Assembly (NCBI RefSeq): GCF_008704855.1
Contig: NZ_CP023691.1
Span: 5,270,001-5,334,000 of the forward strand
Direction: 5' to 3'
Length of the DNA: 64,000 nucleotides
From: Streptomyces platensis
GTDB lineage: Bacteria; Actinomycetota; Actinomycetes; Streptomycetales; Streptomycetaceae
Shown piece by piece: positions 8,238 through 16,365 of this stretch; positions within the stretch are counted from its first letter, which is position 1; the number at the start of each line of letters is the position of its first letter. The translations under genes and the position numbers were made by a program. The notes under the pieces were generated by a model. That model did not search any database. It was not told the origin of the DNA and saw only the letters and a program-made list of their open reading frames with translations.

Positions 8238-11180
8238 ATGGCTGATCGTACGGAGACGGAGAAGCGGAATCTGGCGAAGGAGTTGGCGGCCGCGGTACGG
8301 GGGGAGGTCTCGTTCGCCGCGGCCGACCGGGCACTGGTGACGATGGACGCGTCCAATTACCGGCGGGTGCCCAGAGCGGTGGTCGCGCCCCTGGACGCCG
8401 AGGATGTCGCCGCGGCGCTGCGGGTGTGCCGGGAGCACGGGGTGCCGGTGGTGCCGCGCGGCGCCGGGACCAGCATCGCGGGGCAGGCGACCGGCGTCGG
8501 GGTGGTGCTGGACTTCACCCGGCACATGCGGCGGATCGTGTCCCTCGACCCCGCCGCCCGCACCGCCGTCGTCCAGCCCGGCGTCATCCTGGACGACCTG
8601 CGGGCGGCGGCCGGAACGCACGGCCTGACCTTCGGCCCCGACCCCTCCACCCACAGCCGCTGCACCCTCGGCGGCATGATCGGCAACAACTCCTGCGGCT
8701 CGCACTCGGTGGCCTGGGGCACCACCGCCGACAGCGTCCGCGAGCTGGAGCTGCTGACGTACGGCGGCGAGCGGGTACGGGCCGGCCGCGGCACCGGCCC
8801 CACCGGCGCCCCCACCGGACTGCCCCCGCGCCTCAGGGACGGCGTAAAAGCCCTGGTCGACGCGGAATTGGCGCTCCTCCGCACCGGCTACCCCGACCTC
8901 CCCCGCCGGATCTCCGGCTACGCCCTGGACGCGCTGCTCCCGGAGAACGGCACCGACCTGGCCCGCGCCCTCACCGGCAGCGAGGGCACCCTGGGGGTCC
9001 TGACCGAGGCGACCGTACGCCTCGTGGAGACCCCCGCCGCCCGGGTCCTCGCCGTCCTCGCCTACCCGGACGAGAGCGCCGCCGCCGAGGCCGCGCACAC
9101 CCTCCTCCCGCACCGGCCGATGACCGTCGAGGGGATGGCCGCCGATTTGGTGGGCGACGCCGCCGGGCTGCCCAAAGGCGGCGCCTGGCTGTTCGTCGAG
9201 ATGGGCGGCGCGAGCCCCGGCGAGGCGGCGGCCCGCGCCGAAGCGCTCTGCCGGGCGGCCGCCGCCGACGGCAGCACCGACCACACCGTCGTCACCGACC
9301 CGGCCGGACAGCGCGCGCTCTGGCGGATCCGCGAGGACGCCTCGGGCACGGCCACCCGGCTGTCGGACGGCAGCGAGGCCTGGCCCGGCTGGGAGGACTG
9401 CGCCGTCCCGCCCGACCGACTCGGCCCGTATCTCCGCGACTTCCGCGCCCTGCTCACCCAGCACGGCCTGCGCGGCACCCCCTACGGCCACTTCGGTGAC
9501 GGCTGCATCCACATCCGTATCGACTTCGACCTGCTGACCGCCCCCGGCATCCGCCGCTTCCGGGACTTCTCCCACGACCTGGGCGATCTGGTCGTCGCGC
9601 ACGGCGGTTCGCTCTCCGGCGAACACGGCGACGGCCAGGCCCGCGCCGAACTGCTCCCGAAGATGTACGGCCCCGAACTCGTCGGCGTCTTCGAACAGTT
9701 CAAAGCCCTCTGGGACCCGGCCGCCGGCCTCAACCCCGGCATGCTGGTCCACCCCGCCCGCCTCGATGAGAACCTCCGCTTCGCGCCGCTGCCCAAGGGC
9801 CCGGTCCCGGTCGAGTTCGGCTATCCGCACGACAACGGCGACTTCTCCGCGGCCGTACGGCGCTGCGTCGGCGTCGCCAAATGCCGCAACACCACTACGG
9901 GGCCGGGCTCGGCGGACGTCATGTGCCCCTCCTTCCGCGCCACCGGCGAGGAGCAGCACTCCACCCGCGGCCGGGCCCGCCTGCTGCACGAGATGCTGGC
10001 CGGCGAGGTCATCACGGACGGCTGGCAGTCGCCCGAGGTGCGCGACGCCCTCGACCTCTGCCTCTCCTGCAAGGGCTGCCGCAGCGACTGCCCCGTGGGC
10101 GTCGACATGGCCACCTACAAGGCGGAATTCCTGCACCACCACTACGAAGGCCGCCTACGCCCCGCCGCCCACTACTCCATGGGCCGCCTCCCGCAGTGGC
10201 TGCACACCGCCGCCCCACTGGCCCCCGCCCTCAACGCCCTCGCCCGTACACCGCTGGCCACCGTCGCCAAACGCCTCGGCGGAATCGCCCCCGAGCGGCC
10301 GATTCCCGCACTGGCCACTGAGACCTTCACCCGCTGGTGGTGGCGCCGCCGGAAGACGACGGCCGGGAACGAGGCGCCGTCCGACGCCCGCACCGTCATC
10401 CTCTGGCCCGACACCTTCACCAACCACCTCTCCCCGGAGGTCGGCCGCGCCGCGGTCCGCGTCCTGGAAGCGGCCGGCCTGCGCCCCCTCCTCCCACCCA
10501 CCGCCCCGCTACGCCAGCCCGGCGGCGCCTTCCCCCAGCCCGCGCTGCCCCGCCTCCACCGCCCGCCCCTGTGCTGCGGTCTCACCTACATCTCTACCGG
10601 ACAACTCGACCAGGCCCGCCGCGTCATGCGCCGCACCGTCGACGTCCTGAGCCCCCTCCTCCAAGACGGCCACCCCTTGGTCGTCCTCGAACCGAGCTGC
10701 GCCGCCGCCCTCCGCACCGACCTGCCGGAACTGCTCGCCGACGATCCCCGGGCGGCCCGCCTGGCCCGCTCCGTCCGTACCTTCGCCCAAGCCCTGGAAG
10801 AACTGGCCCCCGACTGGCAACCCCCACGCATCGACCGCCCCATCGCCGGCCAGACCCACTGCCACCAACACGCAGTCCTGGGCGACACCGCCGACCGCCA
10901 CCTCCGCGCCCGCGCCGGCCTCACGGGAACGTTGACCGGCGGCTGCTGCGGCCTGGCCGGCAACTTCGGCTTCGAACGCGGCCACTACGACGTCTCGGTG
11001 TCCTGCGCCGAGGACCAACTCCTCCCCGCGGTCCGGGAATCACCCGAGGAAGCGGAAATCCTCGCCGACGGCTTCTCGTGCCGCACCCAGCTGGAGCAGC
11101 TGGGGGAACGGCGGGGACGGCACTTGGCTGAGGTTTTGGCGGAGGGGTTGAGGGAGGAGCCGGGCGAGGACGGGGGCTGA
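8238..11180 (+). CDS. FAD/[4Fe-4S] D-lactate dehydrogenase-like oxidoreductase (Dld/GlcD-GlpC fusion)
   Basis: 980 residues with two fused parts. Residues about 25-470 are a GlcD-like FAD domain (VVPRGAGTSIAGQATG; STHSRCTLGGMIGNNSCGSH; late GSLSGEHGDGQARAELLPKM). Residues about 530-950 are an iron-sulfur part with Cys at about 543, 549 and 564, the cluster motif CLSCKGCRSDC (about 607-617), and two CCG-type domains containing CCG at about 779 and 902. This layout matches large D-2-hydroxyacid (D-lactate) dehydrogenases that pass electrons to the respiratory chain. It begins 72 bases after the FAD oxidoreductase stop and may share its transcript. The last 30 codons switch from C-rich to G-rich sequence, possibly a recent 3' change. 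Confidence 0.88.
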   Translation: MADRTETEKRNLAKELAAAVRGEVSFAAADRALVTMDASNYRRVPRAVVAPLDAEDVAAALRVCREHGVPVVPRGAGTSIAGQATGVGVVLDFTRHMRRIVSLDPAARTAVVQPGVILDDLRAAAGTHGLTFGPDPSTHSRCTLGGMIGNNSCGSHSVAWGTTADSVRELELLTYGGERVRAGRGTGPTGAPTGLPPRLRDGVKALVDAELALLRTGYPDLPRRISGYALDALLPENGTDLARALTGSEGTLGVLTEATVRLVETPAARVLAVLAYPDESAAAEAAHTLLPHRPMTVEGMAADLVGDAAGLPKGGAWLFVEMGGASPGEAAARAEALCRAAAADGSTDHTVVTDPAGQRALWRIREDASGTATRLSDGSEAWPGWEDCAVPPDRLGPYLRDFRALLTQHGLRGTPYGHFGDGCIHIRIDFDLLTAPGIRRFRDFSHDLGDLVVAHGGSLSGEHGDGQARAELLPKMYGPELVGVFEQFKALWDPAAGLNPGMLVHPARLDENLRFAPLPKGPVPVEFGYPHDNGDFSAAVRRCVGVAKCRNTTTGPGSADVMCPSFRATGEEQHSTRGRARLLHEMLAGEVITDGWQSPEVRDALDLCLSCKGCRSDCPVGVDMATYKAEFLHHHYEGRLRPAAHYSMGRLPQWLHTAAPLAPALNALARTPLATVAKRLGGIAPERPIPALATETFTRWWWRRRKTTAGNEAPSDARTVILWPDTFTNHLSPEVGRAAVRVLEAAGLRPLLPPTAPLRQPGGAFPQPALPRLHRPPLCCGLTYISTGQLDQARRVMRRTVDVLSPLLQDGHPLVVLEPSCAAALRTDLPELLADDPRAARLARSVRTFAQALEELAPDWQPPRIDRPIAGQTHCHQHAVLGDTADRHLRARAGLTGTLTGGCCGLAGNFGFERGHYDVSVSCAEDQLLPAVRESPEEAEILADGFSCRTQLEQLGERRGRHLAEVLAEGLREEPGEDGG

Positions 11181-11215
11181 GGAGGCGGGGGTCGGGGGCC
11201 CGAGCCGTATCGGCC

Positions 11216-11842
11216 TCAGCGCAACGCCTCCAGCGCCTTCAGAACGAGCGCCCGCGCCTCCGACCCGTACACGGCCATGCTGCGGAGCTGATCGAACGCC
11301 TTTAGATACTGGGCGATTTCGGAGGGCTGGGTGAGCTTCACCTCTGCGGAAAGCAACTCGACCGACACCAGGTTGTCGTCGTACACATGGAACGTCTCGC
11401 GCGGCCACTGCACCCGCTCCTGCGTCGCCATCGGGATGATCCCGAGTGACACAGACGGCAGGGCGGCGGTGGCGAGCAGGTAGTCCAACTGGGCAGTCAT
11501 CACCTCCGTGTTTGCGAGTTGGTGGTGCAGCACTACTTCTTCGATGAGCAGTTCGAAACGGCGCTCCGGCTCATGAATGACGCGGGACCGTTCTACGCGG
11601 GCACGCGCAGCCTCCGCGCTGTCGTCGAAGGGGAGTTCCTGAAAGGCGGCGACGGTTCGCAGCACTGCTGCCGCGTAGCCCTCGGCCTGTAGTAGCCCGG
11701 GCATGAGGGTGGAGGAGTAGATACGGAACAGCCGGGTCTCCTGGAATAACTGGACCAAACTGTTCTGGAGCGGCTTCAGCCCGTCGCGCATCTGCTGGCG
11801 CCACTCGGTATGTGTGGATTCGGGGTTCGTTGAATGCGACAT
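11216..11842 (-). CDS. DUF5753-domain protein lacking the usual HTH
   Basis: About 208 residues, nearly all DUF5753 (FRIYSSTLMPGLLQAEGYAAAV through SLGIIPMATQERVQWP to the C-terminus). In the WhiJ-like family this domain normally follows an N-terminal XRE helix-turn-helix of about 70-80 residues; here the protein starts in the linker (THTEWRQQMRDGLKPLQ), so it has no visible DNA-binding part. It is the last gene of a three-gene run with the full-length XRE-DUF5753 gene 28 bases upstream. It could be a truncated paralogue or a partner that forms mixed dimers. ATG 11842 has a better-spaced AGGA than ATG 11851. Confidence 0.72.
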   Translation of the reverse strand: MSHSTNPESTHTEWRQQMRDGLKPLQNSLVQLFQETRLFRIYSSTLMPGLLQAEGYAAAVLRTVAAFQELPFDDSAEAARARVERSRVIHEPERRFELLIEEVVLHHQLANTEVMTAQLDYLLATAALPSVSLGIIPMATQERVQWPRETFHVYDDNLVSVELLSAEVKLTQPSEIAQYLKAFDQLRSMAVYGSEARALVLKALEALR

Positions 11843-11870
11843 TGTGTGCATCCTGGTGGTGTTGGGGGCG

Positions 11871-12722
11871 TCATGGCGAACAGAGCGACCGACGGGCTCT
11901 GCTGATCACGTTCTGTGCCTCGGTGCCGTAGACGGCGGAGTCCCGGAGCGTGTTCCAGACCTTCATGTAGGTGGCGACGTTGTGCGCGTCGTCCAGCCAC
12001 AGTTCCGCATGCCAGTCCTCAGTAATGGCCAGCCGGTCGTCCAGGACGCAGAATCCGTTGGCCGGGGCGAGCTTCAGCGGTGCCCCGAGGGGGACGATGC
12101 CCAGCGAGACGCTGTCCATGCCGATGACTCCGGCGAGTCGGTCGAGCTGGGCAGCGAGTACGGAGGGTGGGCAGATGAGAGCGTGTAGGGCTGCTTCCCA
12201 CATCAGGACGTGGAGCTTCTTTCCCGATTCGTAAAGCCATTCCTGTCGCTTCATCCGCGCTCTCACCGCTTCGTCTGCATCCGGCTTCGATTGCTGGAAT
12301 TCCGCGTAACGAATGAAGACGTGACGTGCGTATTCGGCGGTCTGCAACATGCCGGCGATAACGGCTTCCTCCCATATGTGGAGGACCTTTGAGCGTGCCA
12401 CCTCTGCGTTCCAGCTCTGCTGCACCGGAAAGTGTCCGGACGCCAACTGCCGGCGCCATGAACGGATGTGGGATTCGAAACCCGCAAGCCGGGCGAGCAG
12501 TTCGGCCGTAGCCTCCGGATGACCTGTCGCCCCGGCCCACGCCCGCACGTCTTCGGCGGTGGCTGTCTGATTTCCGTTCTCCAGCTTGTAGATCTTGGAG
12601 TGGACGCAGCCGAGGCGGGCGGCCAGCTGCGGACCGGTGAGCTTGCCCGTCGGGCAGGACTCCCGTAGTTCTCGGAGTCTGACCCCAAGGGCGGCCCGGG
12701 CCTGCTGATAGTCGGTGCTCAC
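11871..12722 (-). CDS. WhiJ-like XRE HTH regulator with DUF5753
   Basis: 283 residues. The N-terminal XRE HTH (about 10-65: LTGPQLAARLGCVHSKIYKL) is followed by DUF5753 (about 90-280: HIWEEAVIAGMLQTAEYARH; SVSLGIVPLGAPLKLAPANG; a C-terminal SAVYGTEAQ motif shared with the shorter paralogue downstream). Family members act in Streptomyces developmental control together with small acidic DUF397 or DUF6879 proteins. It lies 13 bases after the DUF6879 gene and 28 bases before the HTH-less paralogue, so the three are probably one operon. It likely binds the phased repeats upstream of that operon. Confidence 0.87.
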   Translation of the reverse strand: MSTDYQQARAALGVRLRELRESCPTGKLTGPQLAARLGCVHSKIYKLENGNQTATAEDVRAWAGATGHPEATAELLARLAGFESHIRSWRRQLASGHFPVQQSWNAEVARSKVLHIWEEAVIAGMLQTAEYARHVFIRYAEFQQSKPDADEAVRARMKRQEWLYESGKKLHVLMWEAALHALICPPSVLAAQLDRLAGVIGMDSVSLGIVPLGAPLKLAPANGFCVLDDRLAITEDWHAELWLDDAHNVATYMKVWNTLRDSAVYGTEAQNVISRARRSLCSP

Positions 12723-12735
12723 CGGTTCACACTCG

Positions 12736-13488
12736 CTACTCTGCGGCAGACACCTCCGCCGCGAACGTCTCGTACGGGATGGCGTGATGCCATGCGGCGT
12801 CGCGCACCTGGCAGTATCGGACGACCTCAGCCGGTTCGGTGATCAGCTCGACGTTCAGAAGCACGTCGGCATCGTCGAAGTTCAGCAGGGCGACCAATCG
12901 GGAGTCAAAGATCCAGAAATCCTCGGCGGGAAGGCGCAGACGTTCCGCGTCACGGCGCCACAGGTTGCGTACGTCCTCGCCGGTGGCGGCGTTGCACTGC
13001 GAGTAGCCGAGTAGGTAGAGCTGACCAGACGTCGGAGGGTTGTCGACAATGCGGACCCGGCCGACGTGCTTACCGGCCGCCGTCTGGGCGCGGATGTTCG
13101 TGCACCATGCGTCATCCAGGCTCCACGTCACGGTGCCCGTATCGAGGAACTTCCGGTAGTCCTCGTCCTCCTGGTCAGAGGCGTAGCCGCGGCGGGATTC
13201 GAGGTGCCATGCCGAATGCTCGAAGGCCTCGAAGAGCTTGCGGAACTCCTCCTGATCGATGATTTCCGGCACGTGATCGATCTCCTTCGGGCCCCAGTTC
13301 ACGAGCAGTTCGCGAGGAACGATGACCGCCGAATCCCCCGGGCTGAAGTGTTGGAGCTGTTCAAGGTCTAAGGCGTCGCTGAGCGGTGCTCCCTGGACGA
13401 TGATCTCGCCCGTTTCTACGTCCTCGTGCAGCGCGGGACAGTTGCCTTGCTTGCTGTCCGTGCCCCTGAAACGCAGGCGCCGTGCCAT
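12736..13488 (-). CDS. DUF6879 family protein with acidic N-terminal extension
   Basis: About 250 residues. Residues about 75-245 match DUF6879 (EFRKLFEAFEHSAWHLESRR; then DAERLRLPAEDFWIFDSRLV; YCQVRDAAWHHAIPY). Residues 1-65 form a separate acidic segment (CPALHEDVETGEIIVQGAPL) resembling small stand-alone proteins of WhiJ-type loci, so this may be a fusion. DUF6879 proteins are found beside DUF5753 regulators as presumed partners or modulators; the biochemical role is unknown. ATG at 13488 is chosen because GAGGGAGA lies 6 bases upstream; the open frame extends further up without codon bias. Confidence 0.8.
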   Translation of the reverse strand: MARRLRFRGTDSKQGNCPALHEDVETGEIIVQGAPLSDALDLEQLQHFSPGDSAVIVPRELLVNWGPKEIDHVPEIIDQEEFRKLFEAFEHSAWHLESRRGYASDQEDEDYRKFLDTGTVTWSLDDAWCTNIRAQTAAGKHVGRVRIVDNPPTSGQLYLLGYSQCNAATGEDVRNLWRRDAERLRLPAEDFWIFDSRLVALLNFDDADVLLNVELITEPAEVVRYCQVRDAAWHHAIPYETFAAEVSAAE

Positions 13489-13575
13489 GGCCGTCTCCCT
13501 CGTTTGGTGAAGGTTGCGAGCCTCCAGCATCACCGGGCTTCGGAGCGTCGCACCACAGGTTGCACTCCATAGCGT

Positions 13576-13623
13576 GAGAACAAGCGAGAACATTCGGCCA
13601 TTCTTCGAGAACATTGGAGAACA
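13576..13623. promoter_or_regulatory. Four phased GAGAACA repeats
   Basis: The heptamer GAGAACA occurs at 13576, 13586, 13607 and 13617; spacings are 10, 21 and 10 bp, so all copies face the same side of the helix. Three continue as GAGAACATT. The array lies between the divergent DUF6879/XRE operon and the small-gene cassette. This looks like an iterated operator, most simply for the adjacent XRE-DUF5753 protein (inference). Confidence 0.65.
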
Positions 13624-13664
13624 TTGCGTGGCGGCGCTTTCTCCCGATTCCTAACGTCCTGCTC

Positions 13665-13880
13665 ATGACCGCACCAACACGCGCAGCAGCAGTGGCAGGG
13701 GACCGTCAAGGCGACCGGACAAGCACTCCCGCTGGCGCGCCGAGGACGCATAGCTGCCCCGAGTGCGACGACCTGGAGCGCGGCAGGAGGCAGGCCGCCG
13801 CGGCCCGGGATCTCAGCAGGGTGACCGACTTCAACGTCCTCATCACGCGCCATCGCGCTCGGCATCGGGCGGCGACGTAG
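13665..13880 (+). CDS. Small CxxC protein of unknown function
   Basis: 71 residues starting at ATG 13665. The first half is Ala/Thr-rich and looks disordered. The second half, HSCPECDDLERGRRQAAAA then RDLSRVTDFNVLITRHRARH, has a CPEC pair and a basic, probably helical tail, and resembles small conserved Streptomyces proteins found next to DUF5753/DUF397 genes (recollection, not searched). It is first in a run of small same-strand genes divergent from the WhiJ-like operon. It has no membrane segment or signal peptide. An upstream in-frame ATG at 13614 would overlap the operator repeats and is unlikely. Confidence 0.55.
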   Translation: MTAPTRAAAVAGDRQGDRTSTPAGAPRTHSCPECDDLERGRRQAAAARDLSRVTDFNVLITRHRARHRAAT

Positions 13881-13889
13881 ACGGCATTC

Positions 13890-14084
13890 ATGAACGGGCC
13901 GGTGTCGGTACGGCAGCGCCTCGAACCGCTGATGTTCACGCCGCCGGCCCTGCCAAAACTCCCGCCCCGGCCGCCATTCCCTGGCAGGGCACGGCCGGAG
14001 CGGGTGGGCCCGCAAGGGGGCCCTCGCAAGTGCACGACGACGCGTGGACCGACCGCGCGGCGACTTGAGCACCCGAGGAGATGA
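13890..14084 (+). CDS. Small Pro/Arg-rich protein, doubtful
   Basis: 64 residues from ATG 13890, with a proline-rich centre (PPALPKLPPRPPFPG) and a basic C-terminus. The third codon position is about 78% G/C, lower than in confident genes here, and no good ribosome site is seen. Position argues for it: it begins 9 bases after the CxxC gene and its stop overlaps the GAGGAG of the next small gene, as in a tightly packed operon. No family is recognised. Confidence 0.35.
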   Translation: MNGPVSVRQRLEPLMFTPPALPKLPPRPPFPGRARPERVGPQGGPRKCTTTRGPTARRLEHPRR

Positions 14085-14086
14085 CC

Positions 14087-14194
14087 ATGCGCTACCGCCT
14101 CGACCCGGTCAAGTACGGCGGTGACGAGGACGACAACCAGGGAGGCAACCCCAACGGAGGCTGCGGTGACGGGCAGGGCTGTGGCCGCCAGTAG
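14087..14194 (+). CDS. 35-residue Gly/Cys-rich small peptide
   Basis: This short gene starts at ATG 14087 with a near-perfect ribosome site, GAGGAG at 14075-14080 and 6 bases of spacing (an in-frame ATG at 14081 abuts the site and is less likely). The product begins MRYRLDPVKYGG, continues with an acidic DEDDN run, and ends in a Gly/Asn-rich tail with two cysteines, GGCGDGQGCGRQ (Cys26 and Cys32). It contains no Ser or Thr, so it is not a lanthipeptide precursor. No radical-SAM, YcaO or cyclase gene is nearby. The leader-like basic/acidic N-terminus plus Cys/Gly tail resembles a peptide precursor or a small metal- or disulfide-binding protein, but this is speculative. Confidence 0.55.
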   Translation: MRYRLDPVKYGGDEDDNQGGNPNGGCGDGQGCGRQ

Positions 14195-14242
14195 GCCGGG
14201 CCGTAGTCCGGGGTTGTAGTCCGGGGCCGTAGGCCGTGGACC
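14191..14242 (+). repeat. Short tandem repeats of GTAGKCCGGG
   Basis: Four consecutive 12-14-base units begin at 14191, 14203, 14216 and 14229, each starting GTAG(G/T)CCG. The first overlaps the stop codon of the peptide gene. They lie between the peptide gene and the next gene. Their function is unknown; slippage-prone DNA or a regulatory array are both possible. Confidence 0.6.
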
Positions 14243-14325
14243 GGGCGCCCCCTGTCCCGTACCTCGGGTGGGGGCCGCCCTTCGGACCAGTGCGCGGAGC
14301 AGAACGTGTGAATCCAGGGAGTGAG

Positions 14326-14754
14326 ATGGCCGGACCCCACCACCACGCCTACGTCTGGCTAGGCAGCGGCGATGTCCTCGTGAAGCCGGGGGACGCGCAC
14401 CGACGGCCGGATCACCCGGAGTTCCGCTCCGCGCAGGTGATGCCGCTGGCGTGCGCGGACTGGCTGCTGAAGCCGGCCGGCCGGATCGAGGTGACGTTCG
14501 AGGAGCCGAAGGAGGCGGCGGACTGGTATGTCGCACAACTCGGCCACTACGCAGGGCTGTTCGTCGGCTCGTATCCGCCGGAGGCGTCGTACGAGGAGAT
14601 CGTACGGGCCCTGTCCGTAGGCGAGGACCGGGTCGGGGGCTGGTGGGTGAGTGGTGGGCGGTTTCTGTCGCTGAACCTGATCGCCTGTAGTCCGCACCGG
14701 GAGCGGCCGGAGAGGGGCTGTCCGCTGAGGTGGCCCCGGGGAGGTGATCCGTAA
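14326..14754 (+). CDS. Conserved-looking protein of unknown function in the small-gene cassette
   Basis: 142 residues from ATG 14326, with AGGGAG 5 bases upstream. The sequence is a compact soluble domain with many Trp residues (AYVWLGSGDVLVKPGDAH; PEFRSAQVMPLACADWLL; AADWYVAQLGHYAGLFVGSY; VGGWWVSGGRFLSLNLIAC) and codon bias matching genuine genes. No family is recognised. It has no signal peptide or membrane span. It is the largest product of the small-gene cassette and could be the partner or modifying protein for the peptide gene 130 bases upstream, though nothing in the sequence proves that. Alternative starts upstream lack a ribosome site. Confidence 0.65.
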   Translation: MAGPHHHAYVWLGSGDVLVKPGDAHRRPDHPEFRSAQVMPLACADWLLKPAGRIEVTFEEPKEAADWYVAQLGHYAGLFVGSYPPEASYEEIVRALSVGEDRVGGWWVSGGRFLSLNLIACSPHRERPERGCPLRWPRGGDP

Positions 14755-14843
14755 CCGTCCAGGGTGGGAGGACCGGGGCCCGGCGTGCGCCGGGGGGGCC
14801 GATGCCCGACGAGTCCTGGACGGGGGAGCAGGACCACAGCCCC

Positions 14844-15533
14844 TCAGGCCGCCACCCGCACCGCCTCCTCGTTCTTGGTTGCGGGGTGGGTGACCAGGAA
14901 GTTGCGGTGGATCTTGGGGCCCAGGGTGGCGCTGGTGAGGAAGAGGGCTGCTGCGACGACATAGGTGGCGTTGGGCAGGTAGGGGGTCAGGAGGAGTTGG
15001 GCGATCAGGGCGGCGGTGACCTTGATGAGTTTGACGGCCATCAGGCGTGGTGCGGAGAGGGTGGGCTGGGCCGCGGGGTGGGTGGTGCGGGCCCGGGTGC
15101 GGTGGGCGTGGCGGATCTGGGCGGGGATGCTGAGCAGCAGGAGCGCGAAGCCGATGGCCGGGAGGACCGGGGGGTGGGCGGTACCCGGGTCCAGCAGGCG
15201 GCCGAGCAGGTTGCTGGTACCGAAGGCGGCCGTGATGATGACGATCCTGGCCGTGATCAGCTGGGCTATGACCCGGCCGGGGCGCGCGCTCTCGTAGAGC
15301 TTGTGGGTGAAGTGGCGGTTGGCCCGCAAGAGGGAGGGCGGCAGGATCAGCAGGATGACGAGGGTGCGCAGGGCGTGTTCCCACGCCGGTGCGTCGCCTT
15401 CGCCGATCCAGGTGAACGCTATCCAGAACCCTGCGGCCAGATAGCGGATGCGCAGTTTGCGGGCGTCGGAAGCCGTTGCGGCGTCGGAAGTCGCCGTGTC
15501 GTCGGCAGCGGCGGTCTTGCGGTGAGCGTTCAT
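14844..15533 (-). CDS. Integral membrane protein of unknown function
   Basis: 229 residues with about five hydrophobic spans (IRYLAAGFWIAFTWIG; LVILLILPPSLL; IVIITAAFGTSNLLG; LPAIGFALLLLSIPAQI; YVVAAALFLTSATLG). The N-terminal 25 residues are Ala/Thr/Asp-rich and cytoplasmic-looking. No transporter or enzyme motif is seen. It is on the same strand as the TetR gene upstream but separated from it by a strong hairpin, so it is probably transcribed independently. Confidence 0.7.
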   Translation of the reverse strand: MNAHRKTAAADDTATSDAATASDARKLRIRYLAAGFWIAFTWIGEGDAPAWEHALRTLVILLILPPSLLRANRHFTHKLYESARPGRVIAQLITARIVIITAAFGTSNLLGRLLDPGTAHPPVLPAIGFALLLLSIPAQIRHAHRTRARTTHPAAQPTLSAPRLMAVKLIKVTAALIAQLLLTPYLPNATYVVAAALFLTSATLGPKIHRNFLVTHPATKNEEAVRVAA

Positions 15534-15575
15534 GAAGGGGGGTCCTTCGGGGAAGCGGGGAGGCGTTCACGGGGC

Positions 15576-15613
15576 GCTGTGGGGCGTCGGTGTACGTGCC
15601 GACGCCCCACAGC
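15576..15613 (-). terminator. Terminator downstream of the P450-locus TetR gene
   Basis: A perfect 15-bp inverted repeat (15576-15590 and 15599-15613, GCTGTGGGGCGTCGG and complement) with an 8-base loop. It lies between the TetR stop codon and the start of the membrane-protein gene, both on the minus strand. Confidence 0.8.
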
Positions 15614-15705
15614 AGGCTCAGTGACGTGCCGTCATCGCTGCCGGGGCCGGTGCGCTCCTGCGGGTGGCGGGCCGCTCGTGGGTACGGGGCACGCGGGGGT
15701 GTGGA

Positions 15706-16365
15706 TCACTCGGTGCCGGAAGGGGCCGCCCCACTGGCGTTGATGCCGGCGAAGAGCCACTTCAGGGCGTCACCGAAGAGTTCCTCGGGCACGCTGGCGG
15801 GGTCGATGCGCCGCTGGCGCACCAGGCCGGTGAAGAGGGCCGCCACCACCGTGGCCACGGCCTCGGCGGAGACCTCTGCGGGGGCGTCCTGCTGGGCCAG
15901 GGACGTGCTGATCACCTGTTGCAGTGCGCGGCGGGGCGTGCGCAGGTTGGCCGCCATGGTTTCCAGGACCTCGGGGTTGCGGACCGCGTAGAGCCAGAAC
16001 TCGGCCTGGAGCGGCGCGAAGTCGGTGTCCTTGTCGGCGACATCGATCAGCAGCCGGCCGAGTTCGGCGGCGGCTTCGCCGGTACCCGACGGGTGGCACT
16101 CCAGCATCTGGGCGGCCTCGGCGATGCGGTCGGTCTGGCGGTCGGCGAGCAGTTCGAGGAACAGCGCCTCCTTGCTGCCGAAGTTCGAGTACAGCGCACC
16201 GATGGAGAATCCGGCCGCCTCTGCGATCTCTTCCACGGAGGCACCGGTGAAGCCCTTGCGGGCGAAGACCCGGGCCGCCGCGTCCAGCAGGAGCGCACGG
16301 GTGCGGGCCTTGGCCTCCGCCCGGGTCAGGCGCCGCCGGGCGGGTTCAGCACTCTCAGCGTTCAT
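15706..16365 (-). CDS. TetR-family regulator divergent from the P450 operon
   Basis: 219 residues. The N-terminal TetR HTH (about 14-62: RALLLDAAARVFARKGFTGA then SVEEIAEAAGFSIGALYSNF) is near-canonical; the C-terminal ligand domain (about 85-200) is of TetR_C_6-like size. It is divergent from the ferredoxin/reductase/P450 genes, with a 181-base shared control region containing dyads. The likely role is repression of the P450 system until a substrate or product binds. Confidence 0.87.
   Translation of the reverse strand: MNAESAEPARRRLTRAEAKARTRALLLDAAARVFARKGFTGASVEEIAEAAGFSIGALYSNFGSKEALFLELLADRQTDRIAEAAQMLECHPSGTGEAAAELGRLLIDVADKDTDFAPLQAEFWLYAVRNPEVLETMAANLRTPRRALQQVISTSLAQQDAPAEVSAEAVATVVAALFTGLVRQRRIDPASVPEELFGDALKWLFAGINASGAAPSGTE

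Noticed and set aside
6672-10142. Antisense open frame of more than 1100 codons over two FAD oxidoreductase genes
   Set aside because: Sense-strand proteins have clear domains; long stop-free antisense frames are expected at 70% G+C.
14087-14754. Classic RiPP cluster (lanthipeptide, lasso, sactipeptide)
   Set aside because: The peptide has no Ser/Thr and no modifying enzyme family is recognisable nearby.
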